The notes under the pieces were generated by a model. That model made no database searches. It saw only the letters and a list, made by a program, of their open reading frames with translations, and was not told the DNA's origin. A DNA stretch of 64,000 nucleotides from Candidatus Sulfurimonas baltica. Lineage in GTDB: Bacteria; Campylobacterota; Campylobacteria; Campylobacterales; Sulfurimonadaceae. Shown here piece after piece: positions 16,790 to 25,344 of the stretch. Position 1 is the first letter of the stretch; every line of letters begins with the position of its first letter. Made by a program: the position numbers and the translations under genes. The DNA is taken from assembly GCF_015265455.1 (NCBI RefSeq), contig NZ_CP054492.1:1550001-1614000 (forward strand), written 5' to 3'.

Positions 16790-18284
16790 TTTGCTTACCT
16801 TTAAATTCTCTGATTATCGCCATCTGTCTGTTTGTTATATATTTTATCAAATCAGTTCTGCTTTGAGACGTTAGCTTAAAAATAAGTATAACCTCAAAAG
16901 CATGTTCGCTCTCACTTTTTTTAAATATCACTGCTTTTGTTTTAATATTTAAGGATTTTTCATCCATACTTAAAAACATCTCAACAACAACTTCTCCGTC
17001 AATTTTCAAACCCGCAGGAAGAGAGTCTAGTTTTAATCTTACTGCATCTAGTGAAATATCTTCTATCTTTATATTTCCTAAAAATTTATTTTCTCCTAAA
17101 AAAAGTGATATATTATGTTTTTCTTCCGGAGCTATGCGAACAGTTTTTCTATTAACTGCCGAACTAGCAGAAAAAGAGAGCTCTTTAAGCTCAACGGTTT
17201 GGTCTTTAAAGTTGATATTTACATATTTGCCTTCAATAGCTTCCGGTAAAGCATCTGATGTGATAATGCTTTGTAACTCTATTTGTATAGACTTTAGTTG
17301 TAAAAAGTTAGTTTTTAAAACTATGCTATTCTCTTTAAGCTCCACTATAGAAGCGTCATTGGTAATACTCAAACCATAATAATAGTTATGAAGCTGCACC
17401 TTTGCACTGTTTCTTTGAATAATTTCCAAAAGTTTAAACATCGCTTTTGTATCTTCAACGTTATTCTTGCTTTTAATCTGTGAATCGTCATAAAGTTTTA
17501 ATAGGTTGAGTTGCGTCAAGTCATCAAATGACAAAATTCCGTAAGACTCTTTATTTGGAATTTTTTGATATTTCAATACAAAATGTCTTAAATTTTCATT
17601 TTTGTCTTTAATCTTTATATTATATAATTTTTGAGAATGTTGACTAATCTCATCAAACCAGTTTTTCTCCGGTTTGTTGTATAAAAAACCGTCATGTTTC
17701 AATAAAAGGCTTCCAATGTCTCCATGTTTTTCTACAAACTCTTCAATATTTTTTACCCCAAAATATTCCAAAAATACCTGATTTGCAAAGGTTGGTTCCG
17801 AATTTTTCAGCATCAGCACAATCGAGCTTTGGTAGTTAAAAACATTTTTTAGGTTTGTATTAAAAAGTTGAGTGTCTTGCTCTTTTTTCATCTCATCGAC
17901 TACCGAAAAAATAACCTCTTTAAATTGAGCAATTTCTACAGGCTTGTTTAGATATCTATACACACCAATCTCTATGGCTTTAAAGAGGTACTCTTTATCA
18001 TCAAAAGCGGACATAATAATAATCTTAGTATCGGGAGCAATCTCCTTAATATGCCTAGACATATCTATGCCGTTCATCTTTGGCATATTGATATCTGTTA
18101 TGACTATCTGAGGGAGGTGCTCTTTAAAAAGTTCAAGTCCATTAACTCCATCATACGCAACATATAAATTGTCAAAAAATTTACCTATCAGCTTGCTCGC
18201 TTTTTCTCTCAAAGCATCATTATCTTCTACATATAAAACTTTTAAATCTTTAGCTTCGCGCTGTAACTCTTTTAAATCTTTCAA
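16782..18284 (-). CDS. Response regulator with receiver and C-terminal PilZ-like domain
   Basis: 500 residues. The receiver domain has the acidic pair E20-D21, phospho-acceptor D64 (VITDINMPKMNG), S92 and K114. A central region (about 140-270) resembles a PAS-like sensor, and another (about 270-390) has no clear match. The C-terminus resembles PilZ: an RxxxR motif (RKTVR) and then DISLDA, where the usual DxSxxG has Ala for Gly, so c-di-GMP binding is plausible but not assured. There is no DNA-binding domain, so output is probably post-transcriptional or on surface or motility functions. First gene of the pair with the three-PAS kinase. Confidence 0.85.
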   Translation of the reverse strand: MKDLKELQREAKDLKVLYVEDNDALREKASKLIGKFFDNLYVAYDGVNGLELFKEHLPQIVITDINMPKMNGIDMSRHIKEIAPDTKIIIMSAFDDKEYLFKAIEIGVYRYLNKPVEIAQFKEVIFSVVDEMKKEQDTQLFNTNLKNVFNYQSSIVLMLKNSEPTFANQVFLEYFGVKNIEEFVEKHGDIGSLLLKHDGFLYNKPEKNWFDEISQHSQKLYNIKIKDKNENLRHFVLKYQKIPNKESYGILSFDDLTQLNLLKLYDDSQIKSKNNVEDTKAMFKLLEIIQRNSAKVQLHNYYYGLSITNDASIVELKENSIVLKTNFLQLKSIQIELQSIITSDALPEAIEGKYVNINFKDQTVELKELSFSASSAVNRKTVRIAPEEKHNISLFLGENKFLGNIKIEDISLDAVRLKLDSLPAGLKIDGEVVVEMFLSMDEKSLNIKTKAVIFKKSESEHAFEVILIFKLTSQSRTDLIKYITNRQMAIIREFKGKQNG

Positions 18285-18371
18285 GAACCAACCTTAATAG
18301 TAACTTCGAAAATAATATAATATTAATAGTCTCACTAGACTTAATTATTATTAATCTTATATTTACTTTGA

Positions 18372-18377
18372 TATAAT
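18372..18377 (+). promoter_or_regulatory. Putative -10 box of the pdxJ-pdxA operon
   Basis: TTTGATATAAT 28 bases before the TTG start, in an AT-rich region divergent from the response regulator gene. A matching -35 is not obvious. Confidence 0.5.
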
Positions 18378-18405
18378 TGCTGCTATAAAAATTGAGGATG
18401 ATAAT

Positions 18406-19194
18406 TTGAGTATGACACTAGGTGTAAACATCGACCATGTAGCAGTTTTAAGAGAGGCAAGGAGGGTAAATGACCCCGATATTTTAAATGCGCTTTATGT
18501 TGCATGTACAAACGGTGCCGACCAGATAACCATACATCTTCGCGAAGACAGAAGACATATACAAGACATTGATGCTCTAAACATTATAAAGCACTCCACT
18601 CTCCCTGTGAACCTTGAGTGTTCTATAGACAAAAATATATTAAGTATAGTTTGCAAACTTAAGCCCCACCGTGCAACGTTGGTTCCTGAAAAAAGAGAAG
18701 AGGTAACTACGGAGGGTGGTCTTGATGTTTTTTCTTATGAGGATGAAATCTCTTATGCTATTGAGCAGCTTCACGACTCTATAATTCCTGTTTCATTATT
18801 TGTTGACCCAACTTTACAAGCTATGGAAAAGTCAAAAGAGTTGGGTGCTGAGATGGTTGAGCTTCATACCGGAAGTTTTGCAAATATATTTGCTATGCTT
18901 AACTCTTCACTCTCCCACTCAAACCACTCTGTAAAAGAGCTTGAACTCCCACGCTATGAGCTTCAAGAGAGACTTGAGAACTCTATAGAGGAGATCGTAA
19001 ACGCTGCCAAACATGCCAAAAAACTTGGTCTTGAAGTAGCAGCAGGACATGGGTTAAACTATCATAATGTGTCTTATATGATGAAGATACAAGAGATAAC
19101 GGAACTAAACATCGGTCAAAGCATAATTGCCAGAAGTGTTTTTAGCGGTTTAGCTGATGCTGTCAAAGAGATGAAAAGGTTGACTTCGAGATGA
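18406..19194 (+). CDS. pdxJ: Pyridoxine 5'-phosphate synthase PdxJ
   Basis: 262 residues. PdxJ condenses 1-deoxyxylulose 5-phosphate with 3-amino-2-oxopropyl phosphate to give pyridoxine 5'-phosphate. LGVNIDHVAVLREAR, the RREDRRHI-type phosphate region (HLREDRRHI), VTLVPE-like TLVPEKREE and AAGHGLNYHN are all present. Two starts are possible: TTG at 18406, well spaced after GAGGAT, or ATG at 18412, too far from it; TTG is preferred. The stop overlaps the pdxA start (ATGA). Together the two enzymes supply the DXP-dependent vitamin B6 route. Confidence 0.96.
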   Translation: MSMTLGVNIDHVAVLREARRVNDPDILNALYVACTNGADQITIHLREDRRHIQDIDALNIIKHSTLPVNLECSIDKNILSIVCKLKPHRATLVPEKREEVTTEGGLDVFSYEDEISYAIEQLHDSIIPVSLFVDPTLQAMEKSKELGAEMVELHTGSFANIFAMLNSSLSHSNHSVKELELPRYELQERLENSIEEIVNAAKHAKKLGLEVAAGHGLNYHNVSYMMKIQEITELNIGQSIIARSVFSGLADAVKEMKRLTSR

Positions 19195-20108
19195 GCAAGC
19201 CAAAGATATCTGTAAGCGTTGGTGACTTAAATGGTGTTGGCATTGAGATAATTCTAAAAGCTCACAAAGAGATTTCCCAGTACTGCACTCCCGTTTACTG
19301 CATAAACAAATACATGTTGCAACAAGCCTCAAAACTTCTACATGTAGAGATTCCTGATGATTTTCAAACATCTTTTGTAGATGGTGATTTCAATATAGAA
19401 CCAGGGAAAGTCTCTGCAAAATCCGGAAACTACTCATTTGACTCTTTTATGCATGCAGTAAGACTTTGTGAGACCAAAGAGACACAGGCTGTTGTCACTA
19501 TGCCGATACACAAAGAGGCTTGGATGATGGCAGGGCTTGAGTACAAAGGTCACACGGACGCACTTCGCAAATACTTTAAAAAAGATGCCATTATGATGCT
19601 TGGGTGCGAGGAGATGTTTGTAGCACTCTTTACTGAGCATATTCCGCTAAAAGATGTTGCTTCCTCTATAGAGTATAAAAAGTTGAAACAATTCTTTTTA
19701 GATTTGCACAGCTCTATCCCAAATGAAAAAATTGCAGTTTTGGGACTAAATCCACATGCAGGAGATAACGGCGTACTTGGAGATGAAGAGTTAATAATAC
19801 ACAAGGCATTAAAAAGTGCAAACATACAAGTTGGGTTTGAGCAGTTTATAGGTCCAATAGTCCCCGACATAGCCTTTACCCCGGAGTTTAGAAAAAAATT
19901 TAAATATTTTGTCGCAATGTACCACGACCAAGGGCTTGCACCGCTAAAAGCACTCTACTTTGATGAGAGCATAAACATCTCTCTCAACCTTCCAATAATA
20001 AGAACATCTGTAGACCATGGAACAGCCTTTGACATTGCATACAAGGGTGATGCCAAAACTCTCAGTTATATAAATGCCGTTAAAAACTCTATAAAAACAT
20101 CACATTAA
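19191..20108 (+). CDS. pdxA: 4-hydroxythreonine-4-phosphate dehydrogenase PdxA
   Basis: 305 residues, NAD-dependent dehydrogenase acting just before PdxJ and supplying its amino-ketone substrate. The substrate and metal-binding signatures are visible: GDLNGVGIEI near the N-terminus, TMPIHKEAW, GHTDALRKYF, LNPHAGDNGVLG and AMYHDQGLAPLKAL, with the closing RTSVDHGTAFDIAYKG. Slightly shorter than the enterobacterial enzyme, as in other Campylobacterota. Translationally coupled to pdxJ by a 4-base overlap. Confidence 0.96.
   Translation: MSKPKISVSVGDLNGVGIEIILKAHKEISQYCTPVYCINKYMLQQASKLLHVEIPDDFQTSFVDGDFNIEPGKVSAKSGNYSFDSFMHAVRLCETKETQAVVTMPIHKEAWMMAGLEYKGHTDALRKYFKKDAIMMLGCEEMFVALFTEHIPLKDVASSIEYKKLKQFFLDLHSSIPNEKIAVLGLNPHAGDNGVLGDEELIIHKALKSANIQVGFEQFIGPIVPDIAFTPEFRKKFKYFVAMYHDQGLAPLKALYFDESINISLNLPIIRTSVDHGTAFDIAYKGDAKTLSYINAVKNSIKTSH
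19338..19347. repeat. Iterated palindrome CTACATGTAG, inside pdxA
   Basis: Exact copy, read as Leu-His-Val. Confidence 0.8.
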
Positions 20109-20262
20109 AGTCATATTTGTGTCAAATGTCGACATAGTGTCACTATATTTAATAATTTAAGCTAAGACAGCAGTTCAACTTGCTAGAATTATCTATTGTA
20201 ATTAAATTAATGCTTAGTAACGCTATATAATATTTACTAGGCACATAAAAAAAGGAATTTGA

Positions 20263-21906
20263 ATGTCATTTTGTATGTTTAGCACTAAAGAGAAATGTAG
20301 CATAAAGCTAAAGTTGATTCTGTTGTCTTTTATCGGTATCGTTTCAATGTCGGTTATATTTTTGATAGCTACTGGTGCGTTCTCTTTGTTTAAAGAGAAG
20401 AACGATGAGAAGACGCAGTTGAACTCTTTTTTTGAGTCAACTATGAATCTTGAAATCAAACTTAATACCATAAGGGGTAACTTTTATGAAGGTGCTCTAA
20501 AAAAAGAGGCTGAACTTGCCAGTTTGGGGAGTGAAAACGACAATATAAACTTTCTTATTAATGACCTCTCAGCAAAAACTGAAACTTTTCAAGATCCTGA
20601 AGACAAAAAACAGTTACAAGAGGAGCTTGAAAAAGTAAGACTTATGTATGTGACATTTTTTAAAAATGGGAAGAGTTTTATCAAAAATGTAATTGATGAC
20701 CCTTCAGAGGCAACTTTTGAAACAGGTGAATTAAATAAGCTTATTGATAATCTTTTTAAAGAGATGACGATTTTTACTAAATTTGTGGCTGAAAACAAAG
20801 CTGCTAAAGAGGTAGCAATCGAAAATGCGCTAAAAGATGCAAACACCCAATTAATAACAATCAGTTTAGCAGCGGCACTCGTACAGATTCTTTTTTCGCT
20901 TTTCATTCAAAAAGGGATTACCGGCTCTATAAACAACATATCTAATTTACTCAATGACATAAGTAAAAACAAAGATTTGGGAAGAAGTTGTCAAACTATG
21001 CTGGAGCCTGAACTATTAAAAATCTCTGACTCTATTCATGATTTAACACAATCTTTCTCTTCTGCTATTAAAAAGGTTACTGATGCTTCAAGAGATGTCC
21101 TTCACTCATCAGAAAACATTGATGTTTTATCAAAAAAAGTTGGTGTTTCATCAGAGACAATTTTAAAGAAAACAACTTCTTCAGGTGAGCATGCTAAACA
21201 CTCATTAACAAAAGTGGAAGAGTCTAAGAACTCTGCTATAGAAGCTGATGAAAAAATCAATGCAGCAGTTGAATCAATTGATGATGCAAAAAACAAATCG
21301 AAAAAACTCAATATTCAAGCTAATGATTCTGCAGAACACTTTACAGATTTGGCAGATAAACTAAGATCACTAAGCAGTGATGCTGAAGATGTTAAAAATG
21401 TTTTAGGCATTATAAATGACATTGCAGACCAAACTAACCTACTTGCTTTAAATGCTGCTATTGAAGCTGCTCGTGCAGGTGAACATGGACGTGGTTTCGC
21501 GGTTGTTGCCGATGAAGTAAGAAAACTTGCAGAGAGAACTCAAAACAGTCTTTCGGAGATAAGTGCAAGTATCTCTGTTGTTGTTCAAGGGATTCAAGAT
21601 TCATCTGAGCAAACGGCAGCAGGAGCAAAAGAGTCACAAGCTTTATCTGAAGATGTACTGTTGATAAACAATACACTTACTGAAGCTTCAGATATGATTT
21701 ACAATGTACGTAAAGATGTCTCTATGACGGTTACACACTCTAAAGAAGTAGAAGAAATTATGAATTTACTATACCAAGATAATTTAGAAATTGCAAAACT
21801 AAGTGAAGATAGTAAATTGTTAAGCGTTGATACTATTTCTGCATCTTCAAAATTAATACAAACCAGTGAATTGCTCTCTCAAGAAGCAAATCAGTTTAAA
21901 ATTTAA
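20263..21906 (+). CDS. Methyl-accepting chemotaxis protein
   Basis: 547 residues. Membrane segment 1 is near residues 14-36, a sensor region of about 150 residues follows, and membrane segment 2 is near 195-216. The cytoplasmic signalling tip is intact ([42 protein letters not shown] region, about 385-430, quoted in part). The periplasmic region is short and helical, suggesting a four-helix-bundle sensor; the ligand is unknown. AAAGGAATTTGA precedes the ATG. It stands as its own unit, 155 bases after pdxA, and no che gene is adjacent. Confidence 0.93.
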   Translation: MSFCMFSTKEKCSIKLKLILLSFIGIVSMSVIFLIATGAFSLFKEKNDEKTQLNSFFESTMNLEIKLNTIRGNFYEGALKKEAELASLGSENDNINFLINDLSAKTETFQDPEDKKQLQEELEKVRLMYVTFFKNGKSFIKNVIDDPSEATFETGELNKLIDNLFKEMTIFTKFVAENKAAKEVAIENALKDANTQLITISLAAALVQILFSLFIQKGITGSINNISNLLNDISKNKDLGRSCQTMLEPELLKISDSIHDLTQSFSSAIKKVTDASRDVLHSSENIDVLSKKVGVSSETILKKTTSSGEHAKHSLTKVEESKNSAIEADEKINAAVESIDDAKNKSKKLNIQANDSAEHFTDLADKLRSLSSDAEDVKNVLGIINDIADQTNLLALNAAIEAARAGEHGRGFAVVADEVRKLAERTQNSLSEISASISVVVQGIQDSSEQTAAGAKESQALSEDVLLINNTLTEASDMIYNVRKDVSMTVTHSKEVEEIMNLLYQDNLEIAKLSEDSKLLSVDTISASSKLIQTSELLSQEANQFKI

Positions 21907-21974
21907 AAGGAGCAGATTTAAGTAGAGTGTGAACTGTTAGTTATAAACCAAACCATAAAAAAAGGAAGAAAACT

Positions 21975-22241
21975 ATGAACAAAAGAACAATCGTATCATT
22001 GGTAGCTGCAACATTGCTTGCAACTCAATTAGTAGGAGCAGACTTAGGTGCTTTGGCACAAGGTGTTTATGCAAAAGCTGGTGGAAATAAGACTGAGGCT
22101 CAGTGGTCTCGTTATTTTTCAAAGCCGGATAAACTTGCAGCATTTGGAATTGATGGATTAAGTGAAGCAGACCGTTCTGCATTGTTAAAATATTTAAACG
22201 AGCGTTCTGCTGATAAAGATCAGTCAACAGTACCTAAATAG
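21975..22241 (+). CDS. Exported small protein resembling a haem-less cytochrome c
   Basis: 88 residues with a signal peptide (MNKRTIVSLVAATLLATQLVGA) and a strong AAAGGAAG ribosome binding site. The mature part (LAQGVYAKAGGNKTEAQWSRYF ... GLSEADRSALLKYLNERSAD) has the helix pattern of small class I cytochromes c, notably the C-terminal 'sxxdrxallkYL' helix, yet there is no CxxCH and no cysteine at all, so covalent haem binding is excluded. Directly upstream of the DUF3373 gene (18-base gap). Probably a periplasmic partner of that outer-membrane protein; the cytochrome likeness is a pattern judgement. Confidence 0.75.
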   Translation: MNKRTIVSLVAATLLATQLVGADLGALAQGVYAKAGGNKTEAQWSRYFSKPDKLAAFGIDGLSEADRSALLKYLNERSADKDQSTVPK

Positions 22242-22259
22242 ACACTAAGGAGAATATAA

Positions 22260-23828
22260 ATGAAATTATCGACAATTACAATATCACTATTATTAGCTGG
22301 TAGTACACTTTTCGCAGGTGAGCTAGAAGATTTAAAAGCTCAAATGAACCTTATTCAAGAAAAACTTGAAAAAGCAGAAAAAGACAGAGCAGAGCTTTGG
22401 GAAGTTTCTGAAAAAGTTGAGACTAAAGCTTTCTCAAATAAACTTAGCTGGTCTGCTGACCTTGGTTTTCGTGTAGACTCATTCTCTTTTGATAACAATG
22501 GTATGGGCAATAATATAGGAACGCAATTTGTAGATCCTGTTCCAGGCGATGGTCTTACTACAGCAGATAAAGCAGCGGCAAGAGAATACGCTTTTCCACA
22601 AGAGAAAAAATGGGACCCGCACTACTCTGGAAGTCTTAAACTTGATGCTAAAGCACAGTTTACTAACGATACAAGCTTTAACGGCCGTATGATTATTAAC
22701 TGGAGTTCTCAAAATGAACAAAGACTTTGTATTTTAAGCCCACAAAATATTGGTGATGAGCTTCCATCTGCAAGTTCTACAAAATTTCGTGCTATAGATT
22801 TAGACAGAGCATATTTTGATTACAAGTTCAACAAAGATGGTGCTGTCCCTATGATTGCTAGTTTAGGAATACTTCCAACTACTGGTGGTTTAAGTCTAAA
22901 TATGATGGAAGATAAGCCTCGTAAGTCTGTTTTTCCAAGTATTATGTTTGAGAGCAACGTTCAGGGTGCTATCTTAACTGGTGACCTTTCAAAAGTTACA
23001 GGAATGGACAAAACTTACCTACGTGCAATCTACGGTAAAGCTTTTACACTTAATGATGATGGTTATTACTACCAGTGTAATCGTGAAAACATTCAAAACA
23101 TAAATGTAATGGGTCTATTTTTAGAGACAGAACTACCTTTATTTGGTGTTGAAAACACTTTTTGGATTGGTATAAACAAAAATGCTGATATTAAAGCTAC
23201 ACCTTTCTTATTTGGTTCAAGTACTGCAAATGTACTTTATAACACATCAATCGTCACTCAAAAAAATCTTGGTGATATCACTAACTACGGTTTTGGTATA
23301 GAGGCTACCAGTATGGCTGATGGCAAACTTGATGCTTTCTTTCACTATGCTATATCTGACCCAGATTCAAATGGAGAGTGTGTAAATTACAGTACTAATG
23401 CTTTAACTAACTGTGCATCATCAACTATTGGAAACGTTAGAAATCCTGGTGGTTACTATGAAAGTATTGCTGGTGGTACACTACTGCAAGACAATGGTTC
23501 AGCACTCTACCTAGGTGTTAAGTACGACACAAAATCTAGCTGGGAAACTAAACTTGGTTATGAGTTCAACATGGGTGATGAGAGCTGGTGGTCAGCGACT
23601 CAGGGCTCAGAAGATCCTTTTAACAAGTTAGCTACTCGTGGTACTGTTCATGAGGCATATGTAATTCAACCAATTACAAACAATATCTCTGCTCGTTTTG
23701 GTTACCTTAGAATTCAATCTGACTATACTGGTACAGGTTTGCACTTTGGAACAACTACCGGAGCAGACAGTCTTAAACAAGATTCAGTACAAGAAAACTT
23801 TTACTTAAAAGTTAATGCATTTTTCTAG
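22260..23828 (+). CDS. DUF3373 outer-membrane beta-barrel protein
   Basis: 522 residues. A signal peptide (KLSTITISLLLAGSTLFA) is followed by a short coiled coil (about 21-55, DLKAQMNLIQEKLEKAEKDRAEL), then a long beta-rich region with many Gly/Asp/aromatic alternations and a terminal Phe (KVNAFF), as expected of an outer-membrane barrel. The coiled coil plus barrel layout and the sequence after it (LSWSADLGFRVDSFSF) match the DUF3373 family, found mostly in Campylobacterota. AAGGAGAATATAA gives a strong ribosome binding site. Function is unproven; porin-like transport is likely. Probably cotranscribed with the small exported protein before it. Confidence 0.85.
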   Translation: MKLSTITISLLLAGSTLFAGELEDLKAQMNLIQEKLEKAEKDRAELWEVSEKVETKAFSNKLSWSADLGFRVDSFSFDNNGMGNNIGTQFVDPVPGDGLTTADKAAAREYAFPQEKKWDPHYSGSLKLDAKAQFTNDTSFNGRMIINWSSQNEQRLCILSPQNIGDELPSASSTKFRAIDLDRAYFDYKFNKDGAVPMIASLGILPTTGGLSLNMMEDKPRKSVFPSIMFESNVQGAILTGDLSKVTGMDKTYLRAIYGKAFTLNDDGYYYQCNRENIQNINVMGLFLETELPLFGVENTFWIGINKNADIKATPFLFGSSTANVLYNTSIVTQKNLGDITNYGFGIEATSMADGKLDAFFHYAISDPDSNGECVNYSTNALTNCASSTIGNVRNPGGYYESIAGGTLLQDNGSALYLGVKYDTKSSWETKLGYEFNMGDESWWSATQGSEDPFNKLATRGTVHEAYVIQPITNNISARFGYLRIQSDYTGTGLHFGTTTGADSLKQDSVQENFYLKVNAFF

Positions 23829-23857
23829 GCATTTAGCTTCTTATCGTCTTTGCTAAA

Positions 23858-23943
23858 CTAGACCCTGAATCAAGTTCAGGGTGACGGGAGTGTCGTCATT
23901 TCAAGCTTGACACATCGTCATTCCAAGCTTGACTTGGAATCTA
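23858..23943. repeat. Dispersed paired-hairpin repeat, copy 3 (with internal duplication)
   Basis: Left unit: CTAGA with arms CCCTGAA/TTCAGGG around TCAAG. The inverted right unit begins twice: a truncated copy (CGTCATTTCAAGCTTGAC) and then a complete one with arms ATTCCAAG/CTTGGAAT. It lies between the DUF3373 and nitroreductase genes on the same strand. No gene is seen in this 188-base gap. Confidence 0.85.
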
Positions 23944-24016
23944 ATTTCCCCTTAATCAAAACTCTCAATTAACACTTTTATGATAAACTAACCCAAATAT
24001 TTTCAAGGGCTACTAT

Positions 24017-24646
24017 ATGAAAAATGATTTTTTAAATGCTATGGACTTTCGACACGCTTGTAAAGTTTTTGATGATACTAAAAAAATATCTGATGAAGAT
24101 ATAAACTATATACTAGAGTGCGCTAGAAAGTCACCCTCCTCTTTTGGCATGGAGGCGTGGAAGTTCTTGGTTATAACAAACGAAGAGTTAAAAGCCAAAC
24201 TAAAACCTGAGTGCTGGAATCAGGCGCAAATCACTACATGTTCACATTTGGTTGTTGTTTTAGCTGGAATTGAGTCTGCAAAAATAGAGTCAGGCTTGCC
24301 AAAAAAACGGTTTGCAAGAAGAAAGATGAAAAAAGAGATGTTAGATATGTATCTAAGTATCTACTCACAACACCTGAAAAAAACTCTAAGCAGTGATGAG
24401 AACATCTATGCGTGGACAGCAAAACAGACATATATAGCAGCAGCCAATATGATGAGTGCGGCAGCATTTGTTGGCATAGACTCATGTCCAATTGAGGGCT
24501 TTGACAAAGATAGAGTTGAAGAGATTTTAGAACTTGATACAACAAAACATCAGTTAGCTATGCTTTTACCTTTTGGCTATAGAATAAATGAGCAGTCAGA
24601 GCAAGTAAGACGCCCATTCAAAGATGTCGTAGAGTTTATAGACTAA
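24017..24646 (+). CDS. NAD(P)H-dependent nitroreductase-family flavoprotein
   Basis: 209 residues with the FMN-dependent nitroreductase pattern: FRHACKVFDDTKKIS near the start, RKSPSSFGMEAWKF for FMN and NAD(P)H binding, and the C-terminal GIDSCPIEGFD and LLPFGYR. Close relatives in Helicobacter are oxygen-insensitive nitroreductases of the RdxA/FrxA type; physiological electron acceptors are not known. AAGGGC lies before the ATG at acceptable spacing. It converges on the methyltransferase gene at 24643 with a 4-base overlap of the ends. Confidence 0.9.
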   Translation: MKNDFLNAMDFRHACKVFDDTKKISDEDINYILECARKSPSSFGMEAWKFLVITNEELKAKLKPECWNQAQITTCSHLVVVLAGIESAKIESGLPKKRFARRKMKKEMLDMYLSIYSQHLKKTLSSDENIYAWTAKQTYIAAANMMSAAAFVGIDSCPIEGFDKDRVEEILELDTTKHQLAMLLPFGYRINEQSEQVRRPFKDVVEFID

Positions 24647-25290
24647 CTTAGTTTTTCAAACATAATAGTATTTTTGCTATTGTGTTTGACAATCCTCAAA
24701 TTTAGCTCCCTAGCCAAATACTCAAATGTTAAAATATCAAAAAAACCTATGTGTGTAATGTCACGAATATACCACCATTTTAAAAATTTATCATCGTTGT
24801 TTGGGTGAAAAGCACTCATAAGCAAAAGGTAGCCGTTTTTCTCTACATGTAGAAGTAGTTTTTTTAATATCTCAAGCGGATTTTGCAAGTGTTCAAGCAC
24901 CTCGGTAGAGCAGATTAGGTTGTACTTTTTATCTTCATAAATTTTTGCTGGAAAATAAAAAAGATCGTATCTGTCACATGTAACACCTCTGCGCTCTAAA
25001 AGTATAGGCAACACTTCACCCTCGCCGCATCCAAAATCCAGCGCATTTTCTATGTTTTGCAGATGTGGCTCTACAAACTCATCCAATAATTCATCAAACA
25101 TTTTGACATACCCTAATGATTCAAAGTTGTTGTGGTGTTTGTCGTAGTGTTTTTTCTCGCGCTCTTCATCTATATAAAACTGCTCATCTAAGAAAATATA
25201 TCTACATGTAGAGCACTTATGATATATCTTTTTGCTCTTCTCATCAGTTATAGCAACTGTATCACCTGCACATATTTTGCAACTATTCAT
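24643..25290 (-). CDS. Class I SAM-dependent methyltransferase with N-terminal zinc-ribbon-like motif
   Basis: 215 residues. C4-x2-C7 and C26-x2-C29 (CKIC ... CSTC) form a likely zinc ribbon at the N-terminus. The Rossmann methyltransferase domain has motif I DFGCGEGEVLPIL, an acidic residue after strand 2 (DRYDLF) and CSTEVLEHLQNPLEIL, the signature of ubiE/methylase-11-like enzymes. Substrate unknown; similar zinc-ribbon methyltransferases often act on sugars or polysaccharide intermediates. Overlaps the convergent nitroreductase end by 4 bases. Two exact CTACATGTAG copies lie within the gene, in two different frames. Confidence 0.85.
   Translation of the reverse strand: MNSCKICAGDTVAITDEKSKKIYHKCSTCRYIFLDEQFYIDEEREKKHYDKHHNNFESLGYVKMFDELLDEFVEPHLQNIENALDFGCGEGEVLPILLERRGVTCDRYDLFYFPAKIYEDKKYNLICSTEVLEHLQNPLEILKKLLLHVEKNGYLLLMSAFHPNNDDKFLKWWYIRDITHIGFFDILTFEYLARELNLRIVKHNSKNTIMFEKLS
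24843..24852. repeat. Iterated palindrome CTACATGTAG, inside a methyltransferase gene
   Basis: Exact copy, read on the minus strand as Leu-His-Val. Confidence 0.8.
25202..25211. repeat. Iterated palindrome CTACATGTAG, inside a methyltransferase gene
   Basis: Exact copy in the same gene as the previous one but read as Ser-Thr-Cys-Arg, and placed within the zinc-ribbon motif CSTC. Confidence 0.8.
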
Positions 25291-25331
25291 AAGTAAAAAT
25301 CTTTTTTATGCAATCATACCATTATCTTTGA

Positions 25332-25337
25332 TATACT
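25332..25337 (+). promoter_or_regulatory. Putative -10 box immediately before the 25345 start
   Basis: TATACT, preceded by TTGA, only 7 bases from the ATG. With transcription normally starting about 6-8 bases after a -10, the mRNA would be leaderless; no ribosome binding site is present. Confidence 0.45.
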
Positions 25338-25344
25338 TCAACTT

